Shown piece after piece: positions 1 through 10,917 of a stretch of 64,000 nt of DNA. The position numbers were made by a program, and so were the translations under genes. The first letter of the stretch is position 1, and every line of letters begins with the position of its first letter. Source of the DNA: Gammaproteobacteria bacterium (GTDB lineage Bacteria; Pseudomonadota; Gammaproteobacteria; UBA6429; Thiohalophilaceae); assembly GCA_016125505.1 (NCBI GenBank), contig WGLP01000003.1, positions 124,001-188,000 on the forward strand, in the 5' to 3' direction. The notes under the pieces are model-generated. The model was not told where the DNA came from. It searched no databases and was given only the letters and a program-made list of their open reading frames with translations.

Positions 1-2187
<2,187 letters not shown>

Positions 2188-2278
2188 TCACGTTCGTCAG
2201 TGTCCATACAAAATGCGTGCCTACGGTAAAAATTCCCGCATTTATCCTTGTCGTTGTTACATAAGCCCGCGGAATCTA

Positions 2279-2294
2279 TGTCGTGTTTACGACA
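2279..2294 (+). promoter_or_regulatory. Candidate NifA upstream activator site (TGT-N10-ACA)
   Basis: TGTCGTGTTTACGACA is an exact TGT-N10-ACA with a near-palindromic interior. It lies about 140 bases upstream of the sigma-54 element of rnfA, within the usual reach of NifA activator sites, and about 100 bases upstream of the nifL start. Only one exact copy was found in the intergenic region. Confidence 0.72.
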
Positions 2295-2368
2295 AAATTT
2301 CCTGACTCACACTTTTCTTGCATGTAGTACGACAGAAACAAACTGCACCGGCTTTGTGCAGCGTTATA

Positions 2369-2382
2369 AAAATCGCGATTTT
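2369..2382. promoter_or_regulatory. 14-bp perfect palindrome between activator site and promoter
   Basis: AAAATCGCGATTTT sits between the NifA-type site and the sigma-54 promoter. Bases 2371-2383 also loosely resemble an IHF site (WATCAANNNNTTR with two mismatches), which would fit DNA bending in a NifA-activated promoter. It could instead be a site for another dimeric regulator. Confidence 0.35.
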
Positions 2383-2419
2383 GTGCGTGCTTACAGTGAA
2401 TAACCTACTAAAACACTCA

Positions 2420-2435
2420 TGGCACATTTGATGCT
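2420..2435 (+). promoter_or_regulatory. Sigma-54 (RpoN) promoter of the rnf operon
   Basis: TGGCACATTTGATGCT matches the -24/-12 consensus TGGCACGNNNNTTGCW with GG and GC exactly spaced (GG at 2421-2422, GC at 2433-2434); the mismatches are A for G after TGGCAC and A for the first T of TTGC. Transcription would start near 2446, about 20 bases ahead of the rnfA ATG. A GAGG ribosome site at about 2453 precedes the start. Confidence 0.85.
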
Positions 2436-2466
2436 AAACCCAAAATAGACGCGAGGAAAAATATAC

Positions 2467-3045
2467 ATGCACGAATACTTGTTACTGCTGCTCGGTACCG
2501 CCCTGGTCAACAACGTGGTCCTGGTGAAGTTTCTCGGCCTGTGCCCGTTCATGGGTGTGTCCAACAAACTCGACACGGCGATCAGCATGGGCCTGGCCAC
2601 GACGTTCGTGTTGACGCTGGCCTCGGTCGCCAGCTGGTTGATCGACCACTACCTGTTGATCCCGCTGGACATCGGTTTCCTGCGTATCCTCACCTTCATC
2701 CTGATCATCGCGGCCGTGGTGCAATTCACCGAGATGGTGATCCGCAAGACCAGCCCGTTCCTGTACCAGCTGCTCGGGATCTTCCTGCCCCTGATTACCA
2801 CCAATTGCGCGGTGCTCGGCGTGGCACTGCTCAATTCGCAGGAGCAAAACAGTTTTATGCAAAGTCTTGTTTACGGTTTCGGTTCCGCCCTGGGTTTTAC
2901 CATCGTCATGGTGATCTTCGCCGGTATGCGCGAGCGCCTGTCGCTGGCCAATGTGCCTGAAACATTCACGGGTGCACCCATCGCGTTCATAACGGCGGGA
3001 CTGTTATCGCTGGCTTTTATGGGTTTCGCCGGTTTGAAAGGCTAG
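2467..3045 (+). CDS. rnfA: Electron transport complex subunit RnfA
   Basis: A 192-residue integral membrane protein with about six hydrophobic helices. It begins [20 protein letters not shown], the classic RnfA/RsxA start, and carries the [12 protein letters not shown] segment that contains a conserved membrane Cys. Together with RnfE it forms the inverted-topology core of the Rnf ion-translocating ferredoxin:NAD oxidoreductase, where a 2Fe-2S centre is held between the two subunits. It is the first gene of rnfABCDGEH, directly behind a sigma-54 promoter and NifA-type site, so it is probably a nif-regulated Rnf1-type complex that drives electrons to ferredoxin or flavodoxin for nitrogenase. 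Confidence 0.96.
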   Translation: MHEYLLLLLGTALVNNVVLVKFLGLCPFMGVSNKLDTAISMGLATTFVLTLASVASWLIDHYLLIPLDIGFLRILTFILIIAAVVQFTEMVIRKTSPFLYQLLGIFLPLITTNCAVLGVALLNSQEQNSFMQSLVYGFGSALGFTIVMVIFAGMRERLSLANVPETFTGAPIAFITAGLLSLAFMGFAGLKG

Positions 3046-3078
3046 AGCACCGACGTTGGACAATGCAGGAGGAAAACG

Positions 3079-3609
3079 ATGGTCACGGCAATTTTATCTT
3101 TAACGGTTCTGGGTCTCACACTGGGATTGGTCTTGGGTATCGCCGCGCGCTACCTGAAGGTCGACACGGACCCGTTAATCATGGAAGTGGAATCCATGAT
3201 GCCAGGTTCGCAGTGCGGGCAATGCGGTTTTCCCGGGTGCTCGCCCGCCGCAGCGGCAGTGGTCGCCGGTGAAGCCCCGCCCACCCTGTGTCCGCCGGGC
3301 GGCCGTGAGCTGGCGCAACGTCTGGCGAACAAACTCGGGATCAAGGTTGATCTCTCCTGCATGGAAGATACCGGCCCGATCACCGCACACGTACGCGAAG
3401 AGAATTGCATCGGTTGCACGCGTTGCTACAAGGTTTGTCCGACCGACGCCATCATGGGCGGCCCCAAACAAATTCACTCCGTATTCAAGGCGGCGTGCAC
3501 CGGCTGCAAGGCCTGTATCGATGTGTGCCCAACCGAGTGTCTGCAGATCGAACCGGTATTGACGACACTCACGACCTGGTACATGCCCAAACCGGCGTTG
3601 GCCGCATAG
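3079..3609 (+). CDS. rnfB: Electron transport complex subunit RnfB (ferredoxin)
   Basis: A 176-residue protein with an N-terminal membrane anchor (about residues 3-25), a 4Fe-4S domain with CGQCGFPGC and a later CPPGG, and then two bacterial-ferredoxin motifs, CIGCTRCYKVCP and CTGCKACIDVCP. RnfB is the site where soluble ferredoxin exchanges electrons with the complex. AGGAGG precedes the ATG closely. It lies 33 bases after rnfA in the same operon. Length and cysteine set look intact. Confidence 0.96.
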   Translation: MVTAILSLTVLGLTLGLVLGIAARYLKVDTDPLIMEVESMMPGSQCGQCGFPGCSPAAAAVVAGEAPPTLCPPGGRELAQRLANKLGIKVDLSCMEDTGPITAHVREENCIGCTRCYKVCPTDAIMGGPKQIHSVFKAACTGCKACIDVCPTECLQIEPVLTTLTTWYMPKPALAA

Positions 3610-3635
3610 GCCGATAACCCACAGCAGGTGATGTG

Positions 3636-5126
3636 ATGAAACTGTTTCGTTTTCGTGGCGGCGTGCATCCGGAAGGGCATAAGCAGGCTACCGGTACGCG
3701 GCCGATCGAAGTGTTCCCATTACCCCAGCGTCTGTATATCCCGGTGCAGCAACATGCCGGCGCGCCGGCCGAGCCGACGGTCAAACCCGGTCATCATGTT
3801 TTGAAAGGCAGATTGCTCGCGCACGGTCAGGGGACGATCTCCGCACCGGTGCATGCGCCGACCTCGGGGACGATTGTCGATATCGTGGATCACACCGCGC
3901 CCCATCCGTCCGGACTGCCGGTGCGCACATTGATCCTGGAACCCGACGGTAAAGACGAATGGATGCAGACGGAGCCCGTGATCAATCCCTTCGAACTGGA
4001 CCCGGATGAGATTGCCGTGCGTGTCGGTGCGAGTGGTGTGGTCGGCATGGGCGGCGCCGCATTTCCCTCGGCGGTCAAGCTGCAGCAGGGCAAGACCAAG
4101 TCCATCAAGACCCTGATCATCAATGGCGGCGAATGCGAACCGTACCTGACCTGCGATGATCGCCTGATGCAGGAGCGCGCCCAGGAGATCATCGACGGCG
4201 TGCGGATCATGCTGCACGCCACCCGTGCACCGCGCGCCCTGATCGCCATTGAAGACAACAAACCGGATGCCATCTTTAGCATGCGGCAGGCGGCGAATCT
4301 GTTCGAGAACCTGACGGTGGTGCCGGTCCCCAGCCTGTATCCCATGGGTTCGGATCGGCAGATGATCCACACGCTCACCGGTCTGGAAGTCCCTTCCGGC
4401 CGACGCAGTGCCGATATCGGTGTCCTCATGCATAACGTCGGCACCGCCTACGCGGTCCACAATGCCATTCGCAAAAGCCGGCCGCTGGTATCGCGTATCG
4501 TGACCGTCGGTGGCGGCGCGGTGCGCGAACCACGCAACCTGGAAGTCCCGATCGGCACCCTGATGAAAGACCTGTTCGAGTATTGCGGCGGTTTCAGCGA
4601 AACACCGCAACGCATCCTCATGGGCGGACCCATGATGGGACAGGTCATGCCGAATACGGATGTCCCGATCATCAAGGGCACCAGCGGCATCATCGCGCTG
4701 ACCCGAAAAGAGATCACGCAGCAGCAAACCATGCCCTGCATTCGTTGCGGCAGTTGTGCCCAGGTCTGTCCCTGCGGTCTGTTACCGATGGAACTGGCGG
4801 CACGCTCCAACAAGGGTCAATTCGACAATGCCGTCGACTATGGCCTGCTCGATTGCATTTCCTGCGGTTCCTGCTCGTACGTATGTCCGTCGCATATCCC
4901 GCTGGTGCAGTATTTCGAATACGCCAAGGGTGTGATTGCCTCGCAACGGCGCGATAAACAAAAGGCGACGGAGACCCGCGAGCTCGCCCTGCAACGCACG
5001 CAGCGCATGCAACGCGAAGCCGAGGCCAAGGCCCGTGCCGCGGAGGCGCGCAAGGCGCAACGTCAGGCCCAGCAACAAACACCGCCTCCCGCCAAAACGC
5101 CGGCCAGTGAGGAGATCTCCGCATGA
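3636..5126 (+). CDS. rnfC: Electron transport complex subunit RnfC
   Basis: A 496-residue protein; the start is placed at ATG 3636 after AGG at 3626, although an in-frame GTG at 3633 is possible. The N-terminal half carries the flavin/NADH-binding module (GAAFPSAVKL, NGGECEPYLTCDDRLM), related to complex I NuoF. Two 4Fe-4S motifs follow near residues 367-420: CIRCGSCAQVCP and CISCGSCSYVCP. The charged, Ala/Gln-rich tail (about 440-496) is short compared with the long repeat tail of the E. coli protein. RnfC is the peripheral NADH-binding subunit. Its stop overlaps the rnfD start (ATGA). Confidence 0.96.
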   Translation: MKLFRFRGGVHPEGHKQATGTRPIEVFPLPQRLYIPVQQHAGAPAEPTVKPGHHVLKGRLLAHGQGTISAPVHAPTSGTIVDIVDHTAPHPSGLPVRTLILEPDGKDEWMQTEPVINPFELDPDEIAVRVGASGVVGMGGAAFPSAVKLQQGKTKSIKTLIINGGECEPYLTCDDRLMQERAQEIIDGVRIMLHATRAPRALIAIEDNKPDAIFSMRQAANLFENLTVVPVPSLYPMGSDRQMIHTLTGLEVPSGRRSADIGVLMHNVGTAYAVHNAIRKSRPLVSRIVTVGGGAVREPRNLEVPIGTLMKDLFEYCGGFSETPQRILMGGPMMGQVMPNTDVPIIKGTSGIIALTRKEITQQQTMPCIRCGSCAQVCPCGLLPMELAARSNKGQFDNAVDYGLLDCISCGSCSYVCPSHIPLVQYFEYAKGVIASQRRDKQKATETRELALQRTQRMQREAEAKARAAEARKAQRQAQQQTPPPAKTPASEEISA

Positions 5127-6235
5127 ACATGATCACCTCGCCATTCGCCGGCCCGCACACGCATGCGCAACGCACTACCGGTCAGATCATGGGCCTGGTG
5201 ATGCTGGCCCTGGCGCCAGCAACCCTGTTCGGTTTTTATCTGTTCGGCTGGCCCGCGGTTAACCTGTGGGTGATCACGATCCTCGCCGCGCTGGGCAGCG
5301 AGGCCATCAGCCTGCGCCTGGCGAACAAACCCGTGTTGTTTTATCTGAGCGATGGTTCCGCGTTGTTGTCGGCATGGCTGCTCGCGTTAACCCTGCCGCC
5401 ATGGGCGCCATGGTGGATAGGCGTGGTCGGCGGCGTCATGGCGATCATTCTCGGCAAACAGGTATTCGGTGGTATCGGACAAAACCTGTTTAATCCCGCC
5501 ATGCTTGCGCGCGTGGTGTTATTGATTTCGTTTCCGGTGGAGATGACCTCGTGGGTGCTGCCGCAGCCGATGTTTAGCGCACACACACCGGGTTTTCTCG
5601 AGGCGCTCAACATCACCTTCAACGGCTATCCGCTGGACATGGTCTCCGGCGCCAGCAGTCTGGGCGCGGTGCGCACCGAACTCACCCAGGGCCATAGCCT
5701 GAGCATGATCCTGGTGCCGCATCATTACACCAGCGGCAATCTGGCGCTGGGTTTTATCAGCGGCAGTCTGGGTGAGACCTCCGCCGTGCTGATCATCCTC
5801 GGCGGTTTGTTCCTGCTGTACAAACGCATTTTCACCTGGCACGTGCCGGTGTCCATGCTGGCCAGTGTCGCCGTCCTGGCGACGCTTTTCCATTTTATCA
5901 ACCCGGAACGTTACGCCGACGCCGGCTTTCATCTGTTCTCGGGCGGCATGATCCTCGGCGCGTTTTTCATTGCCACCGACCCGGTGACATCGCCGAACAG
6001 CACCCTGGGCAAACTGATCTTTGGTGCCGGTCTGGGCGGTCTCGATTATGTGATCCGCACCTGGGGCGGTTATCCGGAAGGTATCGCCTTCTCGGTCATG
6101 CTCATGAATGCCATGACGCCCTTAATCGACCACTACACGCGGCCACGGGTTTACGGCCACACCTGGCGTGGCGCCACCCGCGAGTACAGCGAAGACGAAC
6201 TCAACGTTGCGCATAAGAGCAGGGACAACGCATGA
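5123..6235 (+). CDS. rnfD: Electron transport complex subunit RnfD
   Basis: A 370-residue integral membrane flavoprotein with about nine or ten hydrophobic helices and a typical RnfD body (FGGIGQNLFNPAMLARVVL, ATDPVTSPNSTLGKLIFGAG). The covalent FMN site expected as SGAT reads VSGASSLGAV (around residue 177), so the usual acceptor Thr is Ser. ApbE-type flavin transfer onto Ser may still work; this is noted as a finding. The start ATG overlaps the rnfC stop and its own stop overlaps rnfG, so translation is coupled throughout. Confidence 0.95.
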   Translation: MNMITSPFAGPHTHAQRTTGQIMGLVMLALAPATLFGFYLFGWPAVNLWVITILAALGSEAISLRLANKPVLFYLSDGSALLSAWLLALTLPPWAPWWIGVVGGVMAIILGKQVFGGIGQNLFNPAMLARVVLLISFPVEMTSWVLPQPMFSAHTPGFLEALNITFNGYPLDMVSGASSLGAVRTELTQGHSLSMILVPHHYTSGNLALGFISGSLGETSAVLIILGGLFLLYKRIFTWHVPVSMLASVAVLATLFHFINPERYADAGFHLFSGGMILGAFFIATDPVTSPNSTLGKLIFGAGLGGLDYVIRTWGGYPEGIAFSVMLMNAMTPLIDHYTRPRVYGHTWRGATREYSEDELNVAHKSRDNA

Positions 6236-6900
6236 ACACGTCCACGACACCCGGTTTGCGGCAACGCCTCGGTTACCACCCTGTCCTGCTCGGGGCGGCA
6301 GTCCTGGTGACGAGCGCGATATTGTTTTACACCAACATCGAAACCCGCGACAAAATCGCCCTGCGCATGGAAGAGGATCTCCAGGCCTCGCTGGCGCAGG
6401 TGGTACCGCCATCGCTGTACGACAACCAGATCCTGAAAGATACCGTCACCATTCGCGGCAAGGATGTCAGCGGCAAACCCAATCAAACCATTTATTACCG
6501 CGCACGCATGCACGGCAAGATCGTCGCCTTCGCCTTTCCGGCCGTGGCCTATGGCTACTCGGGCGAGATCGACATGATCATGGGCGTCGACACCCACGGT
6601 ACCCTGCTCGGTGTGCGTATCATTGCCCACGCGGAGACACCCGGCCTCGGCGACAAGATCGAAACCGGCAAGAGTGACTGGATCCTCGGCTTCAAGGGCA
6701 AGTCGCTGACCGACCCCGGCGACAATAAATGGGCGGTGAAAAAAGATGGCGGCGTCTTCGATCAGTTCACCGGCGCCACCATTACACCGCGCGGCGTGGT
6801 CGCCGGTATTCACTACGGTCTGGAAGAATTCGCGGCGCATCGCCAGCAATTGTTAGACGATGCCACCGGCAACGATGGGAGTGACACTGATGGCAAATAG
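6232..6900 (+). CDS. rnfG: Electron transport complex subunit RnfG
   Basis: A 222-residue protein with one N-terminal membrane helix (about residues 17-37) and a periplasmic FMN-binding domain. The flavinylation motif FTGATITPRGVV near residue 185 has the normal TGAT acceptor. GDKIETGKSDWILGFKGKSL is typical of RnfG. The domain relays electrons on the outer face of the membrane. ATGA overlap with rnfD and 11-base overlap with rnfE. Confidence 0.95.
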   Translation: MNTSTTPGLRQRLGYHPVLLGAAVLVTSAILFYTNIETRDKIALRMEEDLQASLAQVVPPSLYDNQILKDTVTIRGKDVSGKPNQTIYYRARMHGKIVAFAFPAVAYGYSGEIDMIMGVDTHGTLLGVRIIAHAETPGLGDKIETGKSDWILGFKGKSLTDPGDNKWAVKKDGGVFDQFTGATITPRGVVAGIHYGLEEFAAHRQQLLDDATGNDGSDTDGK

Positions 6901-7567
6901 TTATACCCGGGTTATTCGCGACGGTCTGTGGGACAACAACATCATCTTTACCCAGATGCTGGCCCTGTGCCCGCTGATGGCCCTGACCAGTACCGCCACC
7001 AACGGTCTCGGGATGGGACTGGCGACGATGCTGGTGTTGATCCTGACCAATGCCATCATCTCCATGGTGCGCAATATGATCAGCCCGGAGGTGCGCATCC
7101 CGGTATTTGTCCTGTTGATCGCCGCGGTGGTGACCGTGGTGGACATGGTCATCAATGCCTGGATGCACGAGTTACACAAAGTGCTCGGCCTGTTTCTGCC
7201 GCTGATCGTGACCAACTGCGCCATCCTCGGCCGCGCCGAATCGTTTGCCTCGCGCAATTCCGTGTTGCATTCCGTCACCGACGGTTTCAGCATGGGCCTC
7301 GGGTTTACCTTTGCCCTGACCCTGTTAGGGATCGTGCGCGAGATCAGCGCGAGCGGCACCGTGTTTTCTCATGCCTCCGCCCTGCTGGGCGATCACTTCG
7401 CCTTTCTCGAGACCACCCTGATCCCGCATTACCGTGGATTTTTGCTGATGATGTTGCCGCCCGGCGGCTTCCTGGCGCTGGGTTTTGTCCTCGCCGCCAA
7501 GCGACTGCTGAGCAAGCGCCGTCAAGCCGTCGTGGCCTTGCAGGAAGAATCCATTGGTTGTCATTAA
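6890..7567 (+). CDS. rnfE: Electron transport complex subunit RnfE
   Basis: A 225-residue membrane protein starting MANSYTRVIRDGLWDNN at ATG 6890. This start is preferred over an in-frame one 30 bases upstream because GGGAG stands about 8 bases before it and the N-terminus matches RnfE proteins. About six helices; the VTNCAILGRAE segment carries the Cys paired with that of RnfA around the membrane 2Fe-2S centre. It overlaps the end of rnfG by 11 bases. Confidence 0.95.
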   Translation: MANSYTRVIRDGLWDNNIIFTQMLALCPLMALTSTATNGLGMGLATMLVLILTNAIISMVRNMISPEVRIPVFVLLIAAVVTVVDMVINAWMHELHKVLGLFLPLIVTNCAILGRAESFASRNSVLHSVTDGFSMGLGFTFALTLLGIVREISASGTVFSHASALLGDHFAFLETTLIPHYRGFLLMMLPPGGFLALGFVLAAKRLLSKRRQAVVALQEESIGCH

Positions 7568-7593
7568 ATCCGTAGCGCCAGCAGGTACCCAAC

Positions 7594-7878
7594 ATGAAAG
7601 TCAGCGTCGCCTACACCGGTCAGAACAAACAGGTCTGGTTACACCTGCAGGTGCCGGAAGGCAGTACCGTGACCGATGCCATCACCAAATCCGGCATACT
7701 CTCGCTGTTTCCCGAGATCGATCTCACCCAGCAAAAACTCGGCGTCTTCGGCAAGCTTTCCAGGCCCGATGCCGTGCTCAACGAAGGTGATCGTGTGGAG
7801 ATTTATCGCGGCATCATCGCCGACCCGAAGACCGTGAAGCGGCGGGACAAGGACGGCGATGATGGCGACGATGATTGA
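7594..7878 (+). CDS. rnfH: RnfH family protein (ubiquitin-like fold)
   Basis: A 94-residue soluble protein with the RatB/RnfH pattern: an N-terminal beta-grasp (KVSVAYTGQNKQVWLHLQVP), KLGVFGK, GDRVEIYR and a C-terminal RRxKD segment, here followed by an acidic Asp/Gly tail. Its exact role in Rnf assembly is not established. rnfH as last gene of the cluster is characteristic of the nitrogen-fixation-linked Rnf type. It faces the chemoreceptor gene tail to tail with only five bases between them. Confidence 0.92.
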   Translation: MKVSVAYTGQNKQVWLHLQVPEGSTVTDAITKSGILSLFPEIDLTQQKLGVFGKLSRPDAVLNEGDRVEIYRGIIADPKTVKRRDKDGDDGDDD

Positions 7879-7883
7879 GGGCG

Positions 7884-9800
7884 CTACTGGATCTTGAAGC
7901 GGCCGATCATATTCTGCAGATCGCTTGCCAGGTGCGCCAGTTCCGAGCCTGCCGTCGCGGTCTGGGCTGCGCCCTGCGTCACCTGATCGGCGACATCATT
8001 GATGTTCACTACATTGCGATTGATCTCCTCGGAGACGGCGCTTTGTTCCTCCGCCGCACTGGCGATCTGCGCATTCATGTCATAGATACGCGCGACGGAT
8101 TGCGTGATCGAGTCCAGCGATACGCTGGCGGACTGCGCCTGACTGACGCTCTCCTCCGCCCGGGTCCGGCCCGCCTGCATGACGGACACGGCCTCACGCG
8201 AACCGCTTTGCAGCCGTTCGATCATGTCGTGAATCTCCTGGGTGGACTTCTGCGTGCGCGACGCCAGTGTCCGCACTTCATCCGCAACGACGGCGAAGCC
8301 GCGTCCCTGTTCACCGGCACGCGCCGCTTCGATCGCCGCGTTCAGGGCTAACAGGTTGGTCTGCTCGGCGATGCCGCGAATCACATCCAGCACGGTACCG
8401 ATGGCCTCGCTGTCCGCCTGCAGGCGATTAATCACCTCGGCGGCACCTTCGACTTCCTGCGCCAATGCATTAATCGAGGTCATGGCCTGGTTCACCACCG
8501 ACCTGCCCTGGCTGGCCTCTGCATCCGCATCCTTCGCTGACTTGGCGGCCTCTGCTGCACTGCGCGCAACTTCCTGCACCGTCGCCGTCATCTCATTCAT
8601 GGCGGTGGCAACCATATCGATCTCGCTGCGTTGACGTGAAATACTGGTATTGGATTCGCTGGTGATGATCGACATCTCTTCGGCGGCGGCCGCCAGCCGG
8701 CCCGTCGAACTGGCGACATCGGTAACCAGGATCTGTACCTTCTCGGCGAACCGGTTAAAGGCATCAGCAAGTTCAGAGATCTCCTTACTGCCACCGGCTT
8801 CAAGCCGTTGCGTCAGGTCGCCATCGCCTTCGGCCACATCATTCATGGCCGCAACCGCCTTCTTCAGCGGACGCACAATCGCCCGCGACAGGAAGATGGC
8901 AATGATCACGCCAAACACCAGGAACACAGCGCCTATCGCCATATTGAATCCGGCGGAGCGGTTCAACGATTGGACATACTGGCTGCGGTCCATCACGATT
9001 TCGAGCACACCGATCGGGTTGCCACTGAAGTCATTCACCACGCCGGCGTACACCGCCACCGGGGTGTCATGGTAATACTCCTGCTCCTTGAGGGCCTTGC
9101 CGGAGAACGCGGTGGTCAACTGGTCTGCCGTTAACATGCTCGCGTTGTTATCCAGCGTTGAGGCAAACACCTTGAATCCATTGTTGTCCTGAACGTGCAA
9201 TGCCAGGTCCACGCCATACAGCTTCTTGAAGTTTTCAAAAAACGGTTTGCCGAAGGACAGACCGAATTCCACTGAACCGATTTGCTTGCCATCGTGATTC
9301 ACCGGTACCACGCCACGCAGCCCCAGACCGGCGACACCCTTCTCCAGGCCGACAACGGGTTCATGTTTGGTATTGACGTCGACCACGGTGTGACGGAATG
9401 AAGACAGGTCGTCACCGAACTTCTCCGGTTTGTGCACGCGCAGGAAAGAAGTGGCGGGCGGCGTATGGAACTGGAACTGGCGGACACCGAAATCCTTCTT
9501 TAAGACATCGAATGCCGGCACCATCATCCTGGCCAGCTTGTCGCGATCGCCCGCCGCCATGGTGGCGTTCACTTCGGGGATGTTCGCGACCAGGTCGCTC
9601 ATCATCTCGGCGCTGCGACTCTCCATTGCGATTGCGGCGTTCACGCTTTTAAACAGGCCGGCGAGTTCGCGCTGCTCCGCCGTCCCGATAGTGGAATCCA
9701 GGCGGTACTGGGAAATCGCCAGAAGCGTCCCCACCGCCAATAGCATCACGACGCTGAACGCCAGGCCGATGCGCATACTTATAGATAGGTGTTTAAACAT
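7884..9800 (-). CDS. Methyl-accepting chemotaxis protein with periplasmic Cache-type sensor
   Basis: A 638-residue protein from the ATG at 9800, chosen because GAGGAAAAG lies about 8 bases upstream; a TTG at 9818 is a weaker option. TM1 is near residues 10-30, followed by a periplasmic sensing region of about 260 residues that resembles Cache_3/Cache_2 domains ([24 protein letters not shown]). TM2 (about 293-313) is followed by a HAMP domain (RPLKKAV) and a long cytoplasmic coiled coil with the hairpin tip [20 protein letters not shown] and [14 protein letters not shown]. It transmits ligand binding to CheA/CheW. The ligand cannot be predicted. Confidence 0.93.
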   Translation of the reverse strand: MFKHLSISMRIGLAFSVVMLLAVGTLLAISQYRLDSTIGTAEQRELAGLFKSVNAAIAMESRSAEMMSDLVANIPEVNATMAAGDRDKLARMMVPAFDVLKKDFGVRQFQFHTPPATSFLRVHKPEKFGDDLSSFRHTVVDVNTKHEPVVGLEKGVAGLGLRGVVPVNHDGKQIGSVEFGLSFGKPFFENFKKLYGVDLALHVQDNNGFKVFASTLDNNASMLTADQLTTAFSGKALKEQEYYHDTPVAVYAGVVNDFSGNPIGVLEIVMDRSQYVQSLNRSAGFNMAIGAVFLVFGVIIAIFLSRAIVRPLKKAVAAMNDVAEGDGDLTQRLEAGGSKEISELADAFNRFAEKVQILVTDVASSTGRLAAAAEEMSIITSESNTSISRQRSEIDMVATAMNEMTATVQEVARSAAEAAKSAKDADAEASQGRSVVNQAMTSINALAQEVEGAAEVINRLQADSEAIGTVLDVIRGIAEQTNLLALNAAIEAARAGEQGRGFAVVADEVRTLASRTQKSTQEIHDMIERLQSGSREAVSVMQAGRTRAEESVSQAQSASVSLDSITQSVARIYDMNAQIASAAEEQSAVSEEINRNVVNINDVADQVTQGAAQTATAGSELAHLASDLQNMIGRFKIQ

Positions 9801-9954
9801 GATTCTTTTCCTCAGCAAAATTGCTTTTACCGGCAGGCTGTAACCGCATGAAATACAGAGGAAAACCGGTCTGGTGGCATAAATGTCCTGACCAATTTAT
9901 CGGCAGTGCAAGAAGGAAATTTAGGTGATCTGACTCAAATAACAGGATTAAAGT

Positions 9955-9984
9955 AAGGGCTGACCTTATATTAAGGTAGCCCTT
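9955..9984 (-). terminator. Hairpin terminator after the PEP-CTERM gene
   Basis: AAGGGCT/AGCCCTT and ACCTTA/TAAGGT form a nearly continuous 13-pair stem with one bulged G and a 3-base loop. It lies just past the stop of the PEP-CTERM gene on the minus strand; the following T-rich stretch is short. Confidence 0.55.
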
Positions 9985-9999
9985 CGCGAAATTAATGCT

Positions 10000-10677
10000 T
10001 TATGCCGCAGCTGGCAATTTTCGCCGTGCTAGCAGGCCGAGCCCAACCAGGCCGAGACCAAGTAACATAAGCGAAGAAGGTTCAGGGACATCAAGCGTCA
10101 CCGAATTTATATAACTCGCCCCTGAGCTACCAATAATTACCTTTGATACTGAAGGTCCTGTAAACGCGGCATTATAGGAAAACTCCCAATAATTATCACA
10201 GTTGTTACAGACAACAAAATTCTGATTAGCGACAGTGTCAGAGATCAAACCACCGCTGCCATCCAATAAAAAGATATGGACAAAATCTCCACTCAGACTG
10301 AGCCCCGAAAAACTAAGAGATGTCATTGGTGAAGATAAACTATCGATACCTAACGCCTGCGCAAAGCCGTTCATACCAGGAATGCTATATTTTAAAATTC
10401 CGCTGATGTCATCTACAGATGATGTCCTCGCAAGATAATTAAATACAGGATCGTTGAGACCAAAACTGGTACTCCCCGTATCTGGAAGCTGACCATAATT
10501 CAGTGTTGTGCCGCCAATTGTGTCTGAGACTAAAGACAACTTGGCACCCTGGATCGCATAAGTTATATCGGTTGGTGAGGGATAATCCGTGGCATTAATC
10601 GTGATGGGAACAGCCTTTACATTACTAATGAAAAGCGCACCAAGAAAAGACATCGCAATTTTCAGATTCCTATTCAT
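10000..10677 (-). CDS. PEP-CTERM sorting domain protein, exported
   Basis: A 225-residue protein with a signal peptide (MNRNLKIAMSFLGALFISN, cleavage near KAVP) and a C-terminal sorting tail VPEPSSLMLLGLGLVGLGLL followed by ARRK. The middle resembles no family I can name; it is Ser/Gly/Thr-rich with a Cys pair (CNNC, about residue 160). PEP-CTERM proteins are processed by exosortase and usually reach the surface or exopolysaccharide matrix; no exosortase gene is in this window. The gene is more AT-rich than its neighbours and appears to be monocistronic. Confidence 0.88.
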   Translation of the reverse strand: MNRNLKIAMSFLGALFISNVKAVPITINATDYPSPTDITYAIQGAKLSLVSDTIGGTTLNYGQLPDTGSTSFGLNDPVFNYLARTSSVDDISGILKYSIPGMNGFAQALGIDSLSSPMTSLSFSGLSLSGDFVHIFLLDGSGGLISDTVANQNFVVCNNCDNYWEFSYNAAFTGPSVSKVIIGSSGASYINSVTLDVPEPSSLMLLGLGLVGLGLLARRKLPAAA

Positions 10678-10860
10678 ATGACAACTCCCTGTGTATATAC
10701 AACGATACTATACAAATATAGCAAAATGGGTGCCACTAAACTAATTAGTTAAAAATCACGAAGTTATTAAATTTTACAAATTGGATGAAAGCATACTTGT
10801 AAAGCATACCGACAAGTTAGCAACAACGTATTGTTTTGTCGTTGTCACCAATATTGCGCA

Positions 10861-10885
10861 GTTCTAGTATTCCTTACACTAGAAC
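10861..10885 (+). promoter_or_regulatory. Perfect 8-bp inverted repeat upstream of the thioredoxin-NhaA gene
   Basis: GTTCTAGT (10861-10868) and ACTAGAAC (10878-10885) are exact inverted copies around a 9-base spacer, 33 bases before the ATG. The spacing suits a dimeric regulator; a leader hairpin is the alternative. No regulator gene is adjacent. Confidence 0.45.
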
Positions 10886-10917
10886 CAACAGATCGAACCA
10901 ACCTCAGGAAAATTCAC

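Noticed and set aside
2323-2340. Second NifA-type site (TGTAGTACGACAGAAACA)
   Set aside because: Spacing between TGT and ACA is 6 or 12, not 10.
3720-4727. 335-codon minus-strand frame opposite rnfC
   Set aside because: It is a His/Asp/Arg-rich shadow of rnfC in high-GC DNA; the rnfC cysteine motifs settle which strand codes.
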